Shown here: positions 1 to 8,472 of the stretch, piece after piece
Layout of the letters: each line of letters starts with the position of its first letter
Position numbering within the stretch: the first letter of the stretch is position 1
Assembly (NCBI RefSeq): GCF_000512205.2
Contig: NZ_CP006644.1
Coordinates: forward strand, 1,730,520 to 1,794,519
Reading direction: 5' to 3'
Origin: Sphingomonas sanxanigenens DSM 19645 = NX02
GTDB taxonomy: Bacteria; Pseudomonadota; Alphaproteobacteria; Sphingomonadales; Sphingomonadaceae
Length of the DNA stretch: 64,000 nt
The notes under the pieces: generated by a model
The model's input: only the letters and a program-made list of their open reading frames with translations
Told to the model about the DNA's origin: nothing
Database searches by the model: none
Position numbers and translations under genes: made by a program

Positions 1-1617
1 CTCCGCGCCGCGCTCGAGGCGGCGCGGCCAGATCCCGGCTATTTCGTCGTCGAAAAGATATTGGGCATGCATGAAGCGCTGCCCGCCGACTGGGTGACCG
101 ACGGCACCAGCGGCTATGACTTCATGGATCAGGTCTCGGCGCTGCTCCACGCCCCCGCCGCAGAGGTGCCGCTGGCGACGCACTGGGCCGCGCTCAGCGG
201 GCGCTCCGCCGACTTCGCCGACGAGGAGCATCAGGCGCGTCACGAGATCCTCGAACGCACCTTCCCGGGCCAGTTGGACGCGGCGGTGGCGGCGTTCCAC
301 CGCCTCGCCCGCGCCGCCCCCGCGACGCGCGACGTCACTGCGGGAATGATCCGCCGCGCGATGATCGGCCTGCTCGTCCACTTCCCGGCCTATCGCGCCT
401 ATGGTCAAAAGCATCGGCTGGCCCGCGTCGCCGATGCCGCGCGCACCGAAGCCGCGCCGGGCGAGGGCGCCTTGATCGACCAACTCGTCGACTGGATGAC
501 CAGCGACGTTCCGGAAGCCGCCGACGCGCTCCGCCGCTTCGAGCAACTCAGCGCCCCGCTCGCCGCCAAGGCGGTGGAGGATACCGCCTTCTACCGCTAC
601 GGTCGGCTGCTTTCGCGCAACGACGTCGGCTTCCACGCCGCACGGCTGTCGCTGGAGCCCGCCGAATTCCTCGCCGACGCCACCGCCCGCCAGCGCCTTT
701 TCCCCGTGGCGATGCTCACCACCGCGACGCATGATCACAAGCGCGGCGAGGATGTCCGCGCCCGCCTCGCCGCGATCAGCGAGCGGCCCGAAGCATGGAT
801 CGCCGCCGCGTCGGACTGGTTGCGCCACCCGCTCGCTGCCGAGATCGATCCCGCCGATGCCTATCAGATCCTCCAGACCGTCGTCGGTGCCTGGCCGCTC
901 GACGAGACGCAGTCGGACGATTTCGGCCCGCGCGTATCCGCCTGGTCGATGAAGGCGTTGCGCGAAGCCAAGCTGCGGTCCTCATGGAGTGCGCCCGACG
1001 AAGCCTATGAGGCGGCCTGCGCTGCCTACATCACCGGCCTGCTGGAAGACCCCGCGCTTCGGGCCGACCTTGCCGGCTTCGTCGATCGGATCGCACCGGC
1101 GGGCGCGCTCAACGGCATCGTTCAGGCGATCCTGCGCTGCACGGCGCCGGGCGTGCCCGATTGCTACCAGGGCACCGACCTGTGGGATTTCAGCCTCGTC
1201 GACCCCGACAATCGCCGCCCTGTCGACTATGCGGCGCGCCGGCCCGTCGCCGCTTTCGCGGATATGCCCGCGCATCTTGCGGACTGGCGCAGCGGCCGCG
1301 CCAAACAAGCGTTGATCGCGCATCTGCTGAACCTGCGCCGCCGTCGTCCGCCGCTGTTCACCACCGGCGCGCTCGAACCCCTGCCGGTTTCCGGCGAGCG
1401 TGCCGACCATATACTGGCGTTCGCACGGAGGGACGGTGAGGCGCATCTGCTCGTCGCCGTGCCCATCCGCAGTGCCGCCGCCGTGCGCGCCGATCCAGCG
1501 CTCGCGATCGACCCCGCATGGTGGGGCGATACCGCGATCGTGGCCGACGGGGAGCCGCTGCCGGTGAACGCCCTGTTCGCCGAAACGCCGTTCGCGATTC
1601 GCGCGATCGGTTTCTGA
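1..1617 (+). CDS. treY: Maltooligosyl trehalose synthase, C-terminal part (5' end outside window)
   Basis: The reading frame is open from the first base, so the gene begins upstream of the window. TreY rearranges the reducing-end alpha-1,4 bond of maltooligosaccharides to alpha-1,1, making maltooligosyl trehalose, which TreZ then cleaves to trehalose in the cytoplasm. Visible family signatures are VVEKILGMHEALP followed by W..DGTSGYDF, and near the C-terminus APGVPDCYQGTDLWDFSLVDP, which is typical of this GH13 branch. About 538 residues are present, so roughly the C-terminal two thirds of a usual TreY of some 750-900 residues. A TreZ partner would be expected upstream but is not in view. Stop is TGA; nothing looks broken. 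Confidence 0.93.
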   Translation, partial: LRAALEAARPDPGYFVVEKILGMHEALPADWVTDGTSGYDFMDQVSALLHAPAAEVPLATHWAALSGRSADFADEEHQARHEILERTFPGQLDAAVAAFHRLARAAPATRDVTAGMIRRAMIGLLVHFPAYRAYGQKHRLARVADAARTEAAPGEGALIDQLVDWMTSDVPEAADALRRFEQLSAPLAAKAVEDTAFYRYGRLLSRNDVGFHAARLSLEPAEFLADATARQRLFPVAMLTTATHDHKRGEDVRARLAAISERPEAWIAAASDWLRHPLAAEIDPADAYQILQTVVGAWPLDETQSDDFGPRVSAWSMKALREAKLRSSWSAPDEAYEAACAAYITGLLEDPALRADLAGFVDRIAPAGALNGIVQAILRCTAPGVPDCYQGTDLWDFSLVDPDNRRPVDYAARRPVAAFADMPAHLADWRSGRAKQALIAHLLNLRRRRPPLFTTGALEPLPVSGERADHILAFARRDGEAHLLVAVPIRSAAAVRADPALAIDPAWWGDTAIVADGEPLPVNALFAETPFAIRAIGF

Positions 1618-1754
1618 CCCTGCGGTGGGCCGTCCACCACCGCAAAATGCAGGAATTTCGGCGCTAAATGGCCGTTTTTCGGCATCCCCAAGCTGGACAT
1701 CGCCGCCCGACGAACCTAGAGCGCCCGCCTCGATACTAAGGAGGATCAAACATC

Positions 1755-2030
1755 ATGAACAATGCCGATCTCGCCGAGCGCCTTGCCGCGGACCATGGCC
1801 TGACCAAGGCTGATGCCCGCAAGTATGTTGACGGCATCCTCGCTGCCATCGTCGATGCGGCTGCCGCTGGCCAGGAAGTCTCGCTGAACGGCTTCGGCAA
1901 GTTCAAGCTCAAGGAAACCGCCGCCCGTGAAGGCCGCAACCCGGCCACCGGCGCGACGATCCAGATCGCGGCCGCCAAGAAGCTGACCTTCGCCCCCGCC
2001 AAGGCGGTCAAGGACAAGCTGAACGGCTGA
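1755..2030 (+). CDS. hup: HU-family nucleoid DNA-binding protein
   Basis: A 91-residue protein, the usual length for HU/IHF-family histone-like proteins that bend and compact DNA as dimers. The N-terminal helical part (NADLAERLAADHGLTKADA) is followed by the core GFGKFKLKE and the DNA-binding arm, GRNPATGATIQI, matching the family's GRNPqTGe-I signature; the arm ends in the conserved AAKKLTFAPAKAVKD. An AAGGAGG ribosome site lies 10 bases before the ATG. It stands alone between treY and an unrelated regulator, so it is probably monocistronic. HU and IHF are hard to separate by eye; the arm signature and lack of IHF-specific residues favour HU. Confidence 0.95.
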   Translation: MNNADLAERLAADHGLTKADARKYVDGILAAIVDAAAAGQEVSLNGFGKFKLKETAAREGRNPATGATIQIAAAKKLTFAPAKAVKDKLNG

Positions 2031-2399
2031 CGCGCCGTGCGCCGTGCCGCCCCCCGCGGCCGGCGCGCACGCTCCCCGTCGCCGTGCCGGACCGGATCCG
2101 GCATGGCGGCGCAAGGGGGAAGCCCGGCGCGGCCCGCCTTCCCGACATCCTTCCGTCCGCTGACGGACGCGCCGCGACTGCATTAAACGCCCCCGTGAAA
2201 CGCCCGCCCGCTTCGTTCGGCACGATGGGGTTCGTGGCGCTTTCATCCGCCGCTCGCCTGCCCTGCAGCGCCGGCATGCCCTGCGAGATTTCCGCCTTCG
2301 CCCTCATGTCATTGATCTGGGGGTCGATCTGCGTCCGAGGGGTTGAAAAAGGACCGTTCTGGGCCGAAACCATCGCATTGCGTCACCGGAGGGAGCCCT
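2031..2399. other. Gene-free stretch after hup
   Basis: No convincing protein gene is seen on either strand; open frames here are GC-rich shadows of each other. It is very GC-rich just after hup and contains a 7-bp perfect hairpin (TGCCGGA/TCCGGCA, 2085-2103) without a following T-run, possibly a weak end of the hup transcript. The right end carries a strong ribosome site (GGAGGGAG, 2388-2395) that serves the 9-codon reading frame described next. The rest probably holds the promoter of the downstream regulator. Confidence 0.5.
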
Positions 2400-2429
2400 A
2401 TGGCATTTGATCCGTTGCAGCTTTTGTGA
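2400..2429 (+). other. Nine-codon leader reading frame coupled to the CGNR gene
   Basis: ATG with an excellent Shine-Dalgarno (GGAGGGAG ending 4 bases upstream) opens a 9-codon frame, MAFDPLQLL, whose TGA overlaps the GTG start of the next gene as GTGA. This looks like a translated leader peptide giving translational coupling. The alternative is that the two frames were once one: MAFDPL plus the start of the next protein resembles the N-terminus usual in that family, so a small indel could have split them. The sequence alone cannot separate these. Confidence 0.35.
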
Positions 2430-3094
2430 TCGACAGTTCCCCACTTCCCGATCGCGTGGCCGGCGATATTGCACTCGATCTGGCTAACACGATCCACCGC
2501 CGTGGCACGCCGTGCGTGGTCGATCATCTCGGTGATGCCGATGCGATCCTGCGCTGGGCGGCGGCGGCGGGAGTCGTCGATCCCGGCTTTTCGGTGGCAC
2601 CGCTCAAGCGCCAGGCGCTGCTTGCCACCGTCCACCGTTTGCGCGGCGCGGTGATCAGCGCGGGCACCGCCATCGCCGACGGCAATCCGCCGCCCGCACC
2701 GGCGCTCGACGCCATCCGGGAGATCGCCGCGCGCAGCCTCGCCGGCGCCACCTTGGAAGGCTCGCCCGCGCGCCTCGGCTTCATCGGCGCGGACCGCTTG
2801 CTGGGGCCGCTCGCCTGGGCCGCGCTCGACCTGCTGCGCGGCGACGAACTCGGCCGGCTGAAGCGATGCGAGGCGGAGGACTGCCGCTGGCTGTTTCTCG
2901 ACCGCAGCCGCAACGGATCCCGCCGCTGGTGCGACACCGCTACCTGCGGCGCTGCCCACGCCAAGCGCGCCAACGCCGACGATGCCCTCGTACAAACGCC
3001 CCCGGAAGCCGGCGATGCGACCCATCAGGAACGCGCCGCCGACACCGGTCGCTGGCAACCCCGCTGGAGCCGCGCCGCCCGCAAACGGCGCTGA
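2426..3094 (+). CDS. CGNR zinc-finger family (ABATE domain) putative transcriptional regulator
   Basis: The 222-residue product has the two-part layout of this family: an N-terminal ABATE-like domain (VAGDIALDLANTIHRRG at residues 11-27) and a C-terminal zinc-binding segment with CEAEDC, then WLFLDRSRNGSRRWCD and ATCG. In the family the last pair reads CGNR; here it is CGAA, so the naming motif is altered while the four cysteines remain. The role is presumed DNA-binding regulation in the cytoplasm. Start is GTG, overlapping the stop of a 9-codon leader that holds the only strong ribosome site; a frameshifted N-terminus is possible. No clear target is suggested by the neighbours. Confidence 0.75.
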   Translation: MIDSSPLPDRVAGDIALDLANTIHRRGTPCVVDHLGDADAILRWAAAAGVVDPGFSVAPLKRQALLATVHRLRGAVISAGTAIADGNPPPAPALDAIREIAARSLAGATLEGSPARLGFIGADRLLGPLAWAALDLLRGDELGRLKRCEAEDCRWLFLDRSRNGSRRWCDTATCGAAHAKRANADDALVQTPPEAGDATHQERAADTGRWQPRWSRAARKRR

Positions 3095-3252
3095 ACGACA
3101 GGGCCCTTCCATCGGGGCGAGGGGTGGTGGGGGGCGCCAGCGAAGCGAGCGTCGAGCGCTTGATCGTGGGTACGCTCGACGCACGAAAACGGCATGATCG
3201 CCGATCAATACCGCAGATTGAACGGCATGCTCGCATGTTCCATATATGTTCC

Positions 3253-3870
3253 ATGCCGCACTCGAACCCCTCGCCCACGCTTCCCGACCTGTTCAACACC
3301 CCCGTCATCGCCGGCTTGACCAGCTATGCCGCCTTCCTCGACCCGTCCGAGGAACGCGCCCTGATCCGCGCGATCGACGACGCCCGCCTCACCCCGTTCC
3401 GTTTCCAGCAATGGACCGGCAAGCGCCTGACCCGGAGCTACGGCCCCTCCTACGATTTCCAGACCGGCCGCCTTGATCCCGCTGACCCTGTCCCGGACTG
3501 GCTCCGGCCCTTCGCCGACCGCGCCGCCGACATTTGCGGCCTGCCGCGCGCATCGATCGAGCAGGCGCTGCTGATCCGGTACGACCCCGGCGCCGGCATC
3601 GGCTGGCACAAGGATCGCCCGGCCTATGAGCATGTCATCGGCCTCTCCCTGGGCGCGCCAGCGACGATGCGCCTGCGTCGCCGCGACGGTGCGGGCTGGC
3701 AGCGCCGGACGTTAGAGTTGGTGCCGCGAGGCTTGTATCGACTCTCCGGTGAGGCGCGCCACATGTGGGAACATAGCATCGCCGGGGTGGGGGAGAGGCG
3801 GTATGCGGTGACGTTGCGCAGTTTGGCAGGGGACATGATTCCCACGCGATCGACGGAAACGCGGCCGTGA
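3253..3870 (+). CDS. alkB: AlkB-like 2-oxoglutarate/Fe(II) dioxygenase
   Basis: A 205-residue protein of the AlkB family, which oxidatively removes alkyl groups from DNA or RNA bases using Fe(II), O2 and 2-oxoglutarate. The iron ligands are visible as GWHKDRPAYEHV (H.D) and the distal His in MWEHSI; the 2-oxoglutarate-binding arginines lie in ERRYAVTLRS. The substrate-lid region (YGPSYDFQTG) resembles the short AlkB homologues rather than E. coli AlkB itself, so the exact substrate is uncertain. ATG at 3253 was chosen as the one nearest the conserved LPDLFNTPVIAGL; an ATG six codons upstream is an alternative. No SOS or Ada box was recognised. Confidence 0.85.
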   Translation: MPHSNPSPTLPDLFNTPVIAGLTSYAAFLDPSEERALIRAIDDARLTPFRFQQWTGKRLTRSYGPSYDFQTGRLDPADPVPDWLRPFADRAADICGLPRASIEQALLIRYDPGAGIGWHKDRPAYEHVIGLSLGAPATMRLRRRDGAGWQRRTLELVPRGLYRLSGEARHMWEHSIAGVGERRYAVTLRSLAGDMIPTRSTETRP

Positions 3871-3912
3871 CAGTGATCGGCCATGTACGGCACATTGCTT
3901 GGCGTTACGGGG

Positions 3913-5352
3913 TCAAGGCTCCAGTCCCAAAGCCAGTCGATCGGCGGTTGCGGCCGCAAGTTCGGCACGCGCCGCTGCGATCCGTGCTTGCGCATCGATG
4001 AGCCGGACCCGCGCATCCGTTGCCGTCTCTTCACGCTGATTGACCAGGAAGAAGTCGCTGGAGCCCAGCTCGAACCGGCGACGTTCGGCGGCGGCAAGGC
4101 GTTCGGCGAGTTGGCGTTCCTGTTCGGCGATGGTTGCCAGGCGCTCGGCCGCGCCGACGCCGATGGTGATGCCATCGACCTCCACTGCGATCTGGTCACG
4201 CAAAAAGCGGCTGCGCGCCTGGAGTGCGTCGATTTCGGCGCGGGCCTCCGCAACTTTGCCGCGCGCGGCACGGTTCTGGAGCGGCACCGAAAAACGAAAC
4301 CCGACGATGGCCTCGAGTTCGTTGCGCGACCGGCCGCCGGGGGCCTCTTCGCCCACATCCTTGCCCACCTCGCCGCGAAGGTCGAGCCGTGGCCGGAGTT
4401 CGTTCTCGGCCAGCGCCAGGCGCGCGGCGCCCTGATCGATGCGGGCGAGGAGCGTCTGGAGATCGGGCCGCCGCTGGGCGAACCCGTCTTGCGCTGCGGC
4501 GGTTACGCCGGCCAGGGCGTCGAGCCTGCTTGGGAGGCGATCGGGCCCGACAATCACCGGTTCACCGGCCTCATTGCGATAATAGAGCGACAGCGCGTTG
4601 GCCGCGGCCTGAAAGTCACCCTCGGCGCGGACCACCAGCGCGCGGCGGCGCACGAGATTCTGGTCGTTTTCCGCCAGAAGGATTTCCGGACGCGCGCCGA
4701 GTTCCACCTGGCGGGACAGTCCGCTCCGGCGTCTTTCGGACAGTTCCAGCAGGTCGCGATAGGCACGCAGGCGCAATCCAGCCGCCACCCAGTTCTGGTA
4801 GGCATCCACAGCCCGACGCTGGACGCCGATCGCCACCGCCTCGCGCTCGAACCGGGCGATGTCGATGTCGCCGGCCGCCAGCGTACGCCGGGTGCGGCGT
4901 TCGTCGACCAGCCGATCGCGGAGGAGCGCGTAGAGCGCGCCGACCTTCATTTCGCCGAGGCGGCTGGTGTAGTTCTCTTCCTCATAGACGGGGAAGCTGC
5001 CGCGGCTCGCGCGGTAGCCGCCATAGAGATAGCCACCATTGTCACCCAAGGGCCGGGTCGCGCGTCCGCCGAGGTTGGTGCCGTCATAATAGCCAAGCGT
5101 GCGCGAGCGACCCTCCACCTCGAACACCGTGTCGAATGCGCCGGCGGCGGTCAGGGCGCGGCCCTCTGCCACGCGAACGCGCGCCAAAGCCTCGACGATC
5201 TGGGGCGCGGCGCGGGCGGACGCGCGCAACACCTCGTCCAACGTCAGCGGCGCGGTCGTCGGCGCCGGGGCAAGCTGCGCCACCTGTTGGCCGGCCGCGG
5301 GGACCGATGCGGACCCGAGCAGCAGCGAAAGCAGGACAAGGTGTCGGATCAT
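3913..5352 (-). CDS. TolC-family outer membrane channel of the export operon
   Basis: A 479-residue protein with a signal peptide (LVLLSLLLGSASVPAAG) and the TolC pattern: two long helical repeats rich in Ala/Arg/Glu/Gln, e.g. RPDLQTLLARIDQGAARLALAENELRPRLDL and the closing coiled-coil. It should form the trimeric outer membrane exit duct for a type I-like exporter. Its ATG overlaps the stop of the upstream HlyD gene (ATGA), so the three genes ABC-HlyD-TolC are one leftward operon. The helical hairpins look complete and the length is usual. The exported substrate is not indicated by the sequence. Confidence 0.88.
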   Translation of the reverse strand: MIRHLVLLSLLLGSASVPAAGQQVAQLAPAPTTAPLTLDEVLRASARAAPQIVEALARVRVAEGRALTAAGAFDTVFEVEGRSRTLGYYDGTNLGGRATRPLGDNGGYLYGGYRASRGSFPVYEEENYTSRLGEMKVGALYALLRDRLVDERRTRRTLAAGDIDIARFEREAVAIGVQRRAVDAYQNWVAAGLRLRAYRDLLELSERRRSGLSRQVELGARPEILLAENDQNLVRRRALVVRAEGDFQAAANALSLYYRNEAGEPVIVGPDRLPSRLDALAGVTAAAQDGFAQRRPDLQTLLARIDQGAARLALAENELRPRLDLRGEVGKDVGEEAPGGRSRNELEAIVGFRFSVPLQNRAARGKVAEARAEIDALQARSRFLRDQIAVEVDGITIGVGAAERLATIAEQERQLAERLAAAERRRFELGSSDFFLVNQREETATDARVRLIDAQARIAAARAELAAATADRLALGLEP

Positions 5353-6425
5353 TTCGGCTTTCCTGCCTTGGCGGCCACCTTGTCCTCATCCTCCGCCGGC
5401 ATGCCGTCCTTCCCCGCCGCAACCTGGCCGAACTCGAGCGGGAAATCGTTCAACTGGCGCCAAAGCTCATAGCCGACCGCCACGGTCTCGCCCTGCACCC
5501 AGCCCTGCACCTTGCCGCCGAGCCGGACATAGCGGCGGTCCGGCCAGGCGGGCTTGCCGGGTGCGGGCTCGATCAGGATACGGATCAGGCCCTGCGCATT
5601 GGCAGCGGCGTCGATGGTCCGCACGCGCCCGTCGAAGTAGCCGTAGGCGATGGATGGCCATCCGCTGAACTGGATTGCCGGCCAGCCTTCGAATTCCAGC
5701 CGCACGGGCCGCCCCGGCCGCAGCAACGGCACGTCGCGGCCATCGATCAGCAGTTCCACCGCGCGCTCGACGCGTTCCGGCGCGATCACCGCCAACGTCG
5801 TGCCGGCCGAGACCAGTGCGCCGCCCGCGGCCGCATTGAGGCTTTGGACACGCCCGTCACGCGGCGCCCGCACCAACTGCGCCGACTGGCGATTGAGCTG
5901 AACGTCGATGCGATTGAGCTTCGCGCGCGATTCCGCCAGCTTCGCGGCGGCCTCGGCGACCTTGATCTGCGCCTGCTCATAGTCGCGCCGCGCCGCAAGC
6001 CCTTCGGCAAGGAGCTGGCGCGTGCGGCCGACGTCGATCCCGGCGACGGCCTGCGCCTGGCGCACCGCCGCGATCTCGGCTTCGACCTGCGCGCGCTCGG
6101 CTGCGAGGCGTGACAGGAGGTTCGGGTCGAGATCGACCACCCGCGCGATCGGGTCACCTTTGTTCACATGCTGGCCATCCTGAACATACCAGCGCTCGAC
6201 GCGCCCGGGCACCAGCGCGGTAATTTCCTGGGCGCGGTCCCCCGGATCGAGCGCGACGACCTGGCCTTGCCCCTGCGCTGTCTGGAGCCATGGCACGAAG
6301 AACAGGATCGCGACGGCGGCGGCGACGCCCAAGGCGACGAGCCACGCGATGCCGATGCCGACGCGCGGCGGCTTGAGCGACGCGAGCGTGCGGAAGTGCG
6401 CCAGATGTTCAGGCCGGTACGGCAT
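5349..6425 (-). CDS. HlyD-family periplasmic adaptor
   Basis: A 358-residue membrane fusion protein: short cytoplasmic tail, one membrane segment (VGIGIAWLVALGVAAAVAILFF, about residues 22-43), a lipoyl half-motif (ITALVPGRVERWYVQDGQHVNKGDPI), a helical hairpin of about 100 residues, the second lipoyl half (VRAPRDGRVQSL) and a beta-barrel. It should bridge the inner membrane component and the TolC channel. The start at 6425 is preferred over a frame-extending ATG 14 codons upstream because the protein then begins directly before the membrane segment; it overlaps the ABC-like gene by 17 bases. The C-terminus carries a charged tail (AEDEDKVAAKAGKPK) beyond the usual end. Confidence 0.88.
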   Translation of the reverse strand: MPYRPEHLAHFRTLASLKPPRVGIGIAWLVALGVAAAVAILFFVPWLQTAQGQGQVVALDPGDRAQEITALVPGRVERWYVQDGQHVNKGDPIARVVDLDPNLLSRLAAERAQVEAEIAAVRQAQAVAGIDVGRTRQLLAEGLAARRDYEQAQIKVAEAAAKLAESRAKLNRIDVQLNRQSAQLVRAPRDGRVQSLNAAAGGALVSAGTTLAVIAPERVERAVELLIDGRDVPLLRPGRPVRLEFEGWPAIQFSGWPSIAYGYFDGRVRTIDAAANAQGLIRILIEPAPGKPAWPDRRYVRLGGKVQGWVQGETVAVGYELWRQLNDFPLEFGQVAAGKDGMPAEDEDKVAAKAGKPK

Positions 6426-8097
6426 TGTCGTCCTCCTCGTGCCGAGTAGCGGTCCGAAGATCGGCAAGGGATGCGAAGCGGCGCTGCCCGGACAGCCCGA
6501 GGTAGAGGAAGCCGTCGAGGTGCAGGTCCTCCGGACGTCTGGTACAGAGCAGCACCGTGGTGCCTTTTGGCTTGAGAATGCGCAGCGCCGCCACCAGGCG
6601 TTCCGGGGCCATCAGATCGAAAAGTTGCCCGAGCAGCAGCAGCTTCGGCTGGACCAGCACCGCGTTGGCAAGCTTCAGTGCCATCGTCTCGCCGACGCTG
6701 AGCGGATAGCCTGAGGAGGCGAGCGGCGTGTCGAGCCCCCGGGGCAGGTTGGCAATGCGCCGTTCCAGCCCGACGGCGGCAAGCGCCGCCATCGCTTCGC
6801 CGGCATCATGGCCCGAGGCCAGCCGCAGATAGTCGCGGATGGTCATCTCGACGATGGTCGGTCGATCGATCACCATGACGTCCGAGCGCAGATCATACAT
6901 GTCGAGCGCACCCAATTCGGTGCCGCCGATGCGGATCAGCCCGCGTTCCGGCTGGGCGTGCCGCTTCAGCAGAAGCGCGAGGCGGTGCTCGGCTCCGGCC
7001 TCGGCGACCGCGACCAGTTGTTCGCCGGCGCTGAACGACAGGTCGAACCGGGCGCCGTCAAATGCCACGTCGGTCAGCCTGACGGCGCCATCGCGCGGCC
7101 CGCTTTCACCCCGGACCAGCGGCTCCTGCGGAATGTCGAACAGCAGCGACAACTCTTCCGAGCTCGCCACCAGGTCATAGAAGGTGTCGAGGTACCAACC
7201 GAGCTGGGAGATGCCATAGAACACGCCGGACAGGATCAGTTCGGCCGCGACCAATTGACCGAGCGACAGCTGGCCGCGCAGGATCAGCATTCCTCCCAGC
7301 AGCAGCAACGCGGCACTCGCGATCGCATAGATCAGCAGGAACGCAACCGTCTGGGCGAAATGGTACCTGAAGTAGCGTCGGTGCGCGTCGACATAGGTGG
7401 CGGTCAATGCCTCCGAACGATCCATCGCGAAGTCGAGGTGCCGCGCCGACTTGTAGAAGCCGTTGGAGCCGCCGACGCTTTCCAGCCAGCGGGCCGCGTT
7501 GTGCTTCGCGTGGCTGAGCCCGACGGCGCCGGTGATCGCCCCGCGCCGTCCGAGCAGCCAGGTCAACAGCACCGCCATGACGAGGACGATGTTGAAGGCG
7601 AGAAAGAAGGGGTGATAGAAGCTCGTGATCGTCAGCCCGACGACCGCCTGCAGCATGATGGTGAAGCCGCCGATGACCAGGCTGGGCACCGCCTTCTGGA
7701 CGATCACCAGGTCGAAGAAGCGGTTGAAGATCGCATCGCGACTGCCGTCCGCGAAGAACGGATTCTGGGCATGCACCGCGCGGATCGTGACCTCCGCCAC
7801 GACGCGCGCGAACACGCGGCGCTCGAACGCCGCCATGATCCATACGCGCAGCCCGCTGAGCCCCGCCACCATCAGCAGCAACAGCAGCAACACCATCGAC
7901 AGCGCCCACAGCGGCGCCGGCTTGGCGGTGTTGGCAACGCTGTTGATGAGCAGCTGCACCGAGATCGGTGTCGCCAGCGCGAGGAGGCTGATGGCCAAAG
8001 TATATACGAGGCCAAGCCGTACGTAGGCGGCGTCGGGACCGATGACCTGAGCCAGCCATGCAGCGGCGTCCCGAAATCCCAACCGTTGCGCAGCCAA
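6409..8097 (-). CDS. ABC-transporter-like membrane protein with a degenerate ATPase domain
   Basis: The 562-residue product has the fold order of a half-size exporter: a six-helix membrane domain (about residues 25-300) followed by a nucleotide-binding-like domain. The latter aligns end to end with ABC ATPases but has none of the catalytic residues. The Walker A site reads EAGAEHRL (about 367-373, no GKS/T), the Q-loop Gln is replaced near VMVIDRPT, the signature is LSVGET instead of LSGGQ, Walker B ends LLLLGQ instead of DE, and the H-loop His is a Thr (LLCTRR). The frame is intact, so this is a maintained pseudo-ATPase rather than a decaying gene. It is first in an operon with HlyD and TolC genes, pointing to export, but no intact ATPase lies nearby. 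Confidence 0.8.
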   Translation of the reverse strand: MAAQRLGFRDAAAWLAQVIGPDAAYVRLGLVYTLAISLLALATPISVQLLINSVANTAKPAPLWALSMVLLLLLLMVAGLSGLRVWIMAAFERRVFARVVAEVTIRAVHAQNPFFADGSRDAIFNRFFDLVIVQKAVPSLVIGGFTIMLQAVVGLTITSFYHPFFLAFNIVLVMAVLLTWLLGRRGAITGAVGLSHAKHNAARWLESVGGSNGFYKSARHLDFAMDRSEALTATYVDAHRRYFRYHFAQTVAFLLIYAIASAALLLLGGMLILRGQLSLGQLVAAELILSGVFYGISQLGWYLDTFYDLVASSEELSLLFDIPQEPLVRGESGPRDGAVRLTDVAFDGARFDLSFSAGEQLVAVAEAGAEHRLALLLKRHAQPERGLIRIGGTELGALDMYDLRSDVMVIDRPTIVEMTIRDYLRLASGHDAGEAMAALAAVGLERRIANLPRGLDTPLASSGYPLSVGETMALKLANAVLVQPKLLLLGQLFDLMAPERLVAALRILKPKGTTVLLCTRRPEDLHLDGFLYLGLSGQRRFASLADLRTATRHEEDDNAVPA

Positions 8098-8472
8098 GAC
8101 TGAGTTTCCTTCCTACCCTTGAGAGCCGATCGTTCGGTTGACGGCGGTTTGATTGGATCGTGAGACCCGTCGGCGATCGACAGGTGCGTTCGTCCGACCG
8201 ATCATCGGTCGGTGATGTTTGAGGACGGATCGAGCGGTCATCGCACTCTCGCCAGAGACGCTCCTGTCGGGCCGCGAACGAGCAGGGTCCATCGCGAGAC
8301 GAGGGTCGCCACGGCCATATGGCGCCGGCGACGAGGCGGCGTGGCGGCGGCAGCAGGCATGGATGCGCTTTCTCCACGGCGGGTTGAGGGAAACCCACAG
8401 CTAGTGACGATGCCGGCTGTGGCCCAATCGAAACCGTTGCTCCGGCGCCATAGGCTGTGATTATATCCTGGC
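8098..8472. promoter_or_regulatory. Divergent control region between the export operon and the LysR gene
   Basis: This 375-base region separates the leftward export operon from the rightward LysR-type gene and shows no convincing gene; short frames on both strands lack ribosome sites and recognisable products. It holds the perfect inverted repeat at 8194-8212. LysR-type proteins usually bind in such divergent regions, so it probably contains operators and promoters for both units. The exact promoter elements could not be assigned. Confidence 0.5.
8194..8212. promoter_or_regulatory. Perfect 9-bp inverted repeat, candidate operator
   Basis: CCGACCGATCATCGGTCGG has 9-bp perfect arms around a single C. 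It sits 97 bases before the start of the ABC-like gene and 260 bases before the LysR gene. No T-run follows, so a terminator is unlikely; a dimeric regulator site is the better reading. It is more symmetric than a typical LysR T-N11-A site, so another regulator may bind it. Confidence 0.45.

Noticed and set aside
6409-8097. Reading the ABC-like gene as a pseudogene
   Set aside because: The frame is uninterrupted, overlaps correctly with hlyD, and keeps the domain outline; random decay would more likely have introduced stops or frameshifts.
6808-8103. Plus-strand frame of about 430 codons opposite the ABC-like gene
   Set aside because: Low-complexity His/Gln/Asp/Arg composition and no ribosome site; considered because the ABC gene is degenerate, but the minus-strand product is clearly the membrane protein.
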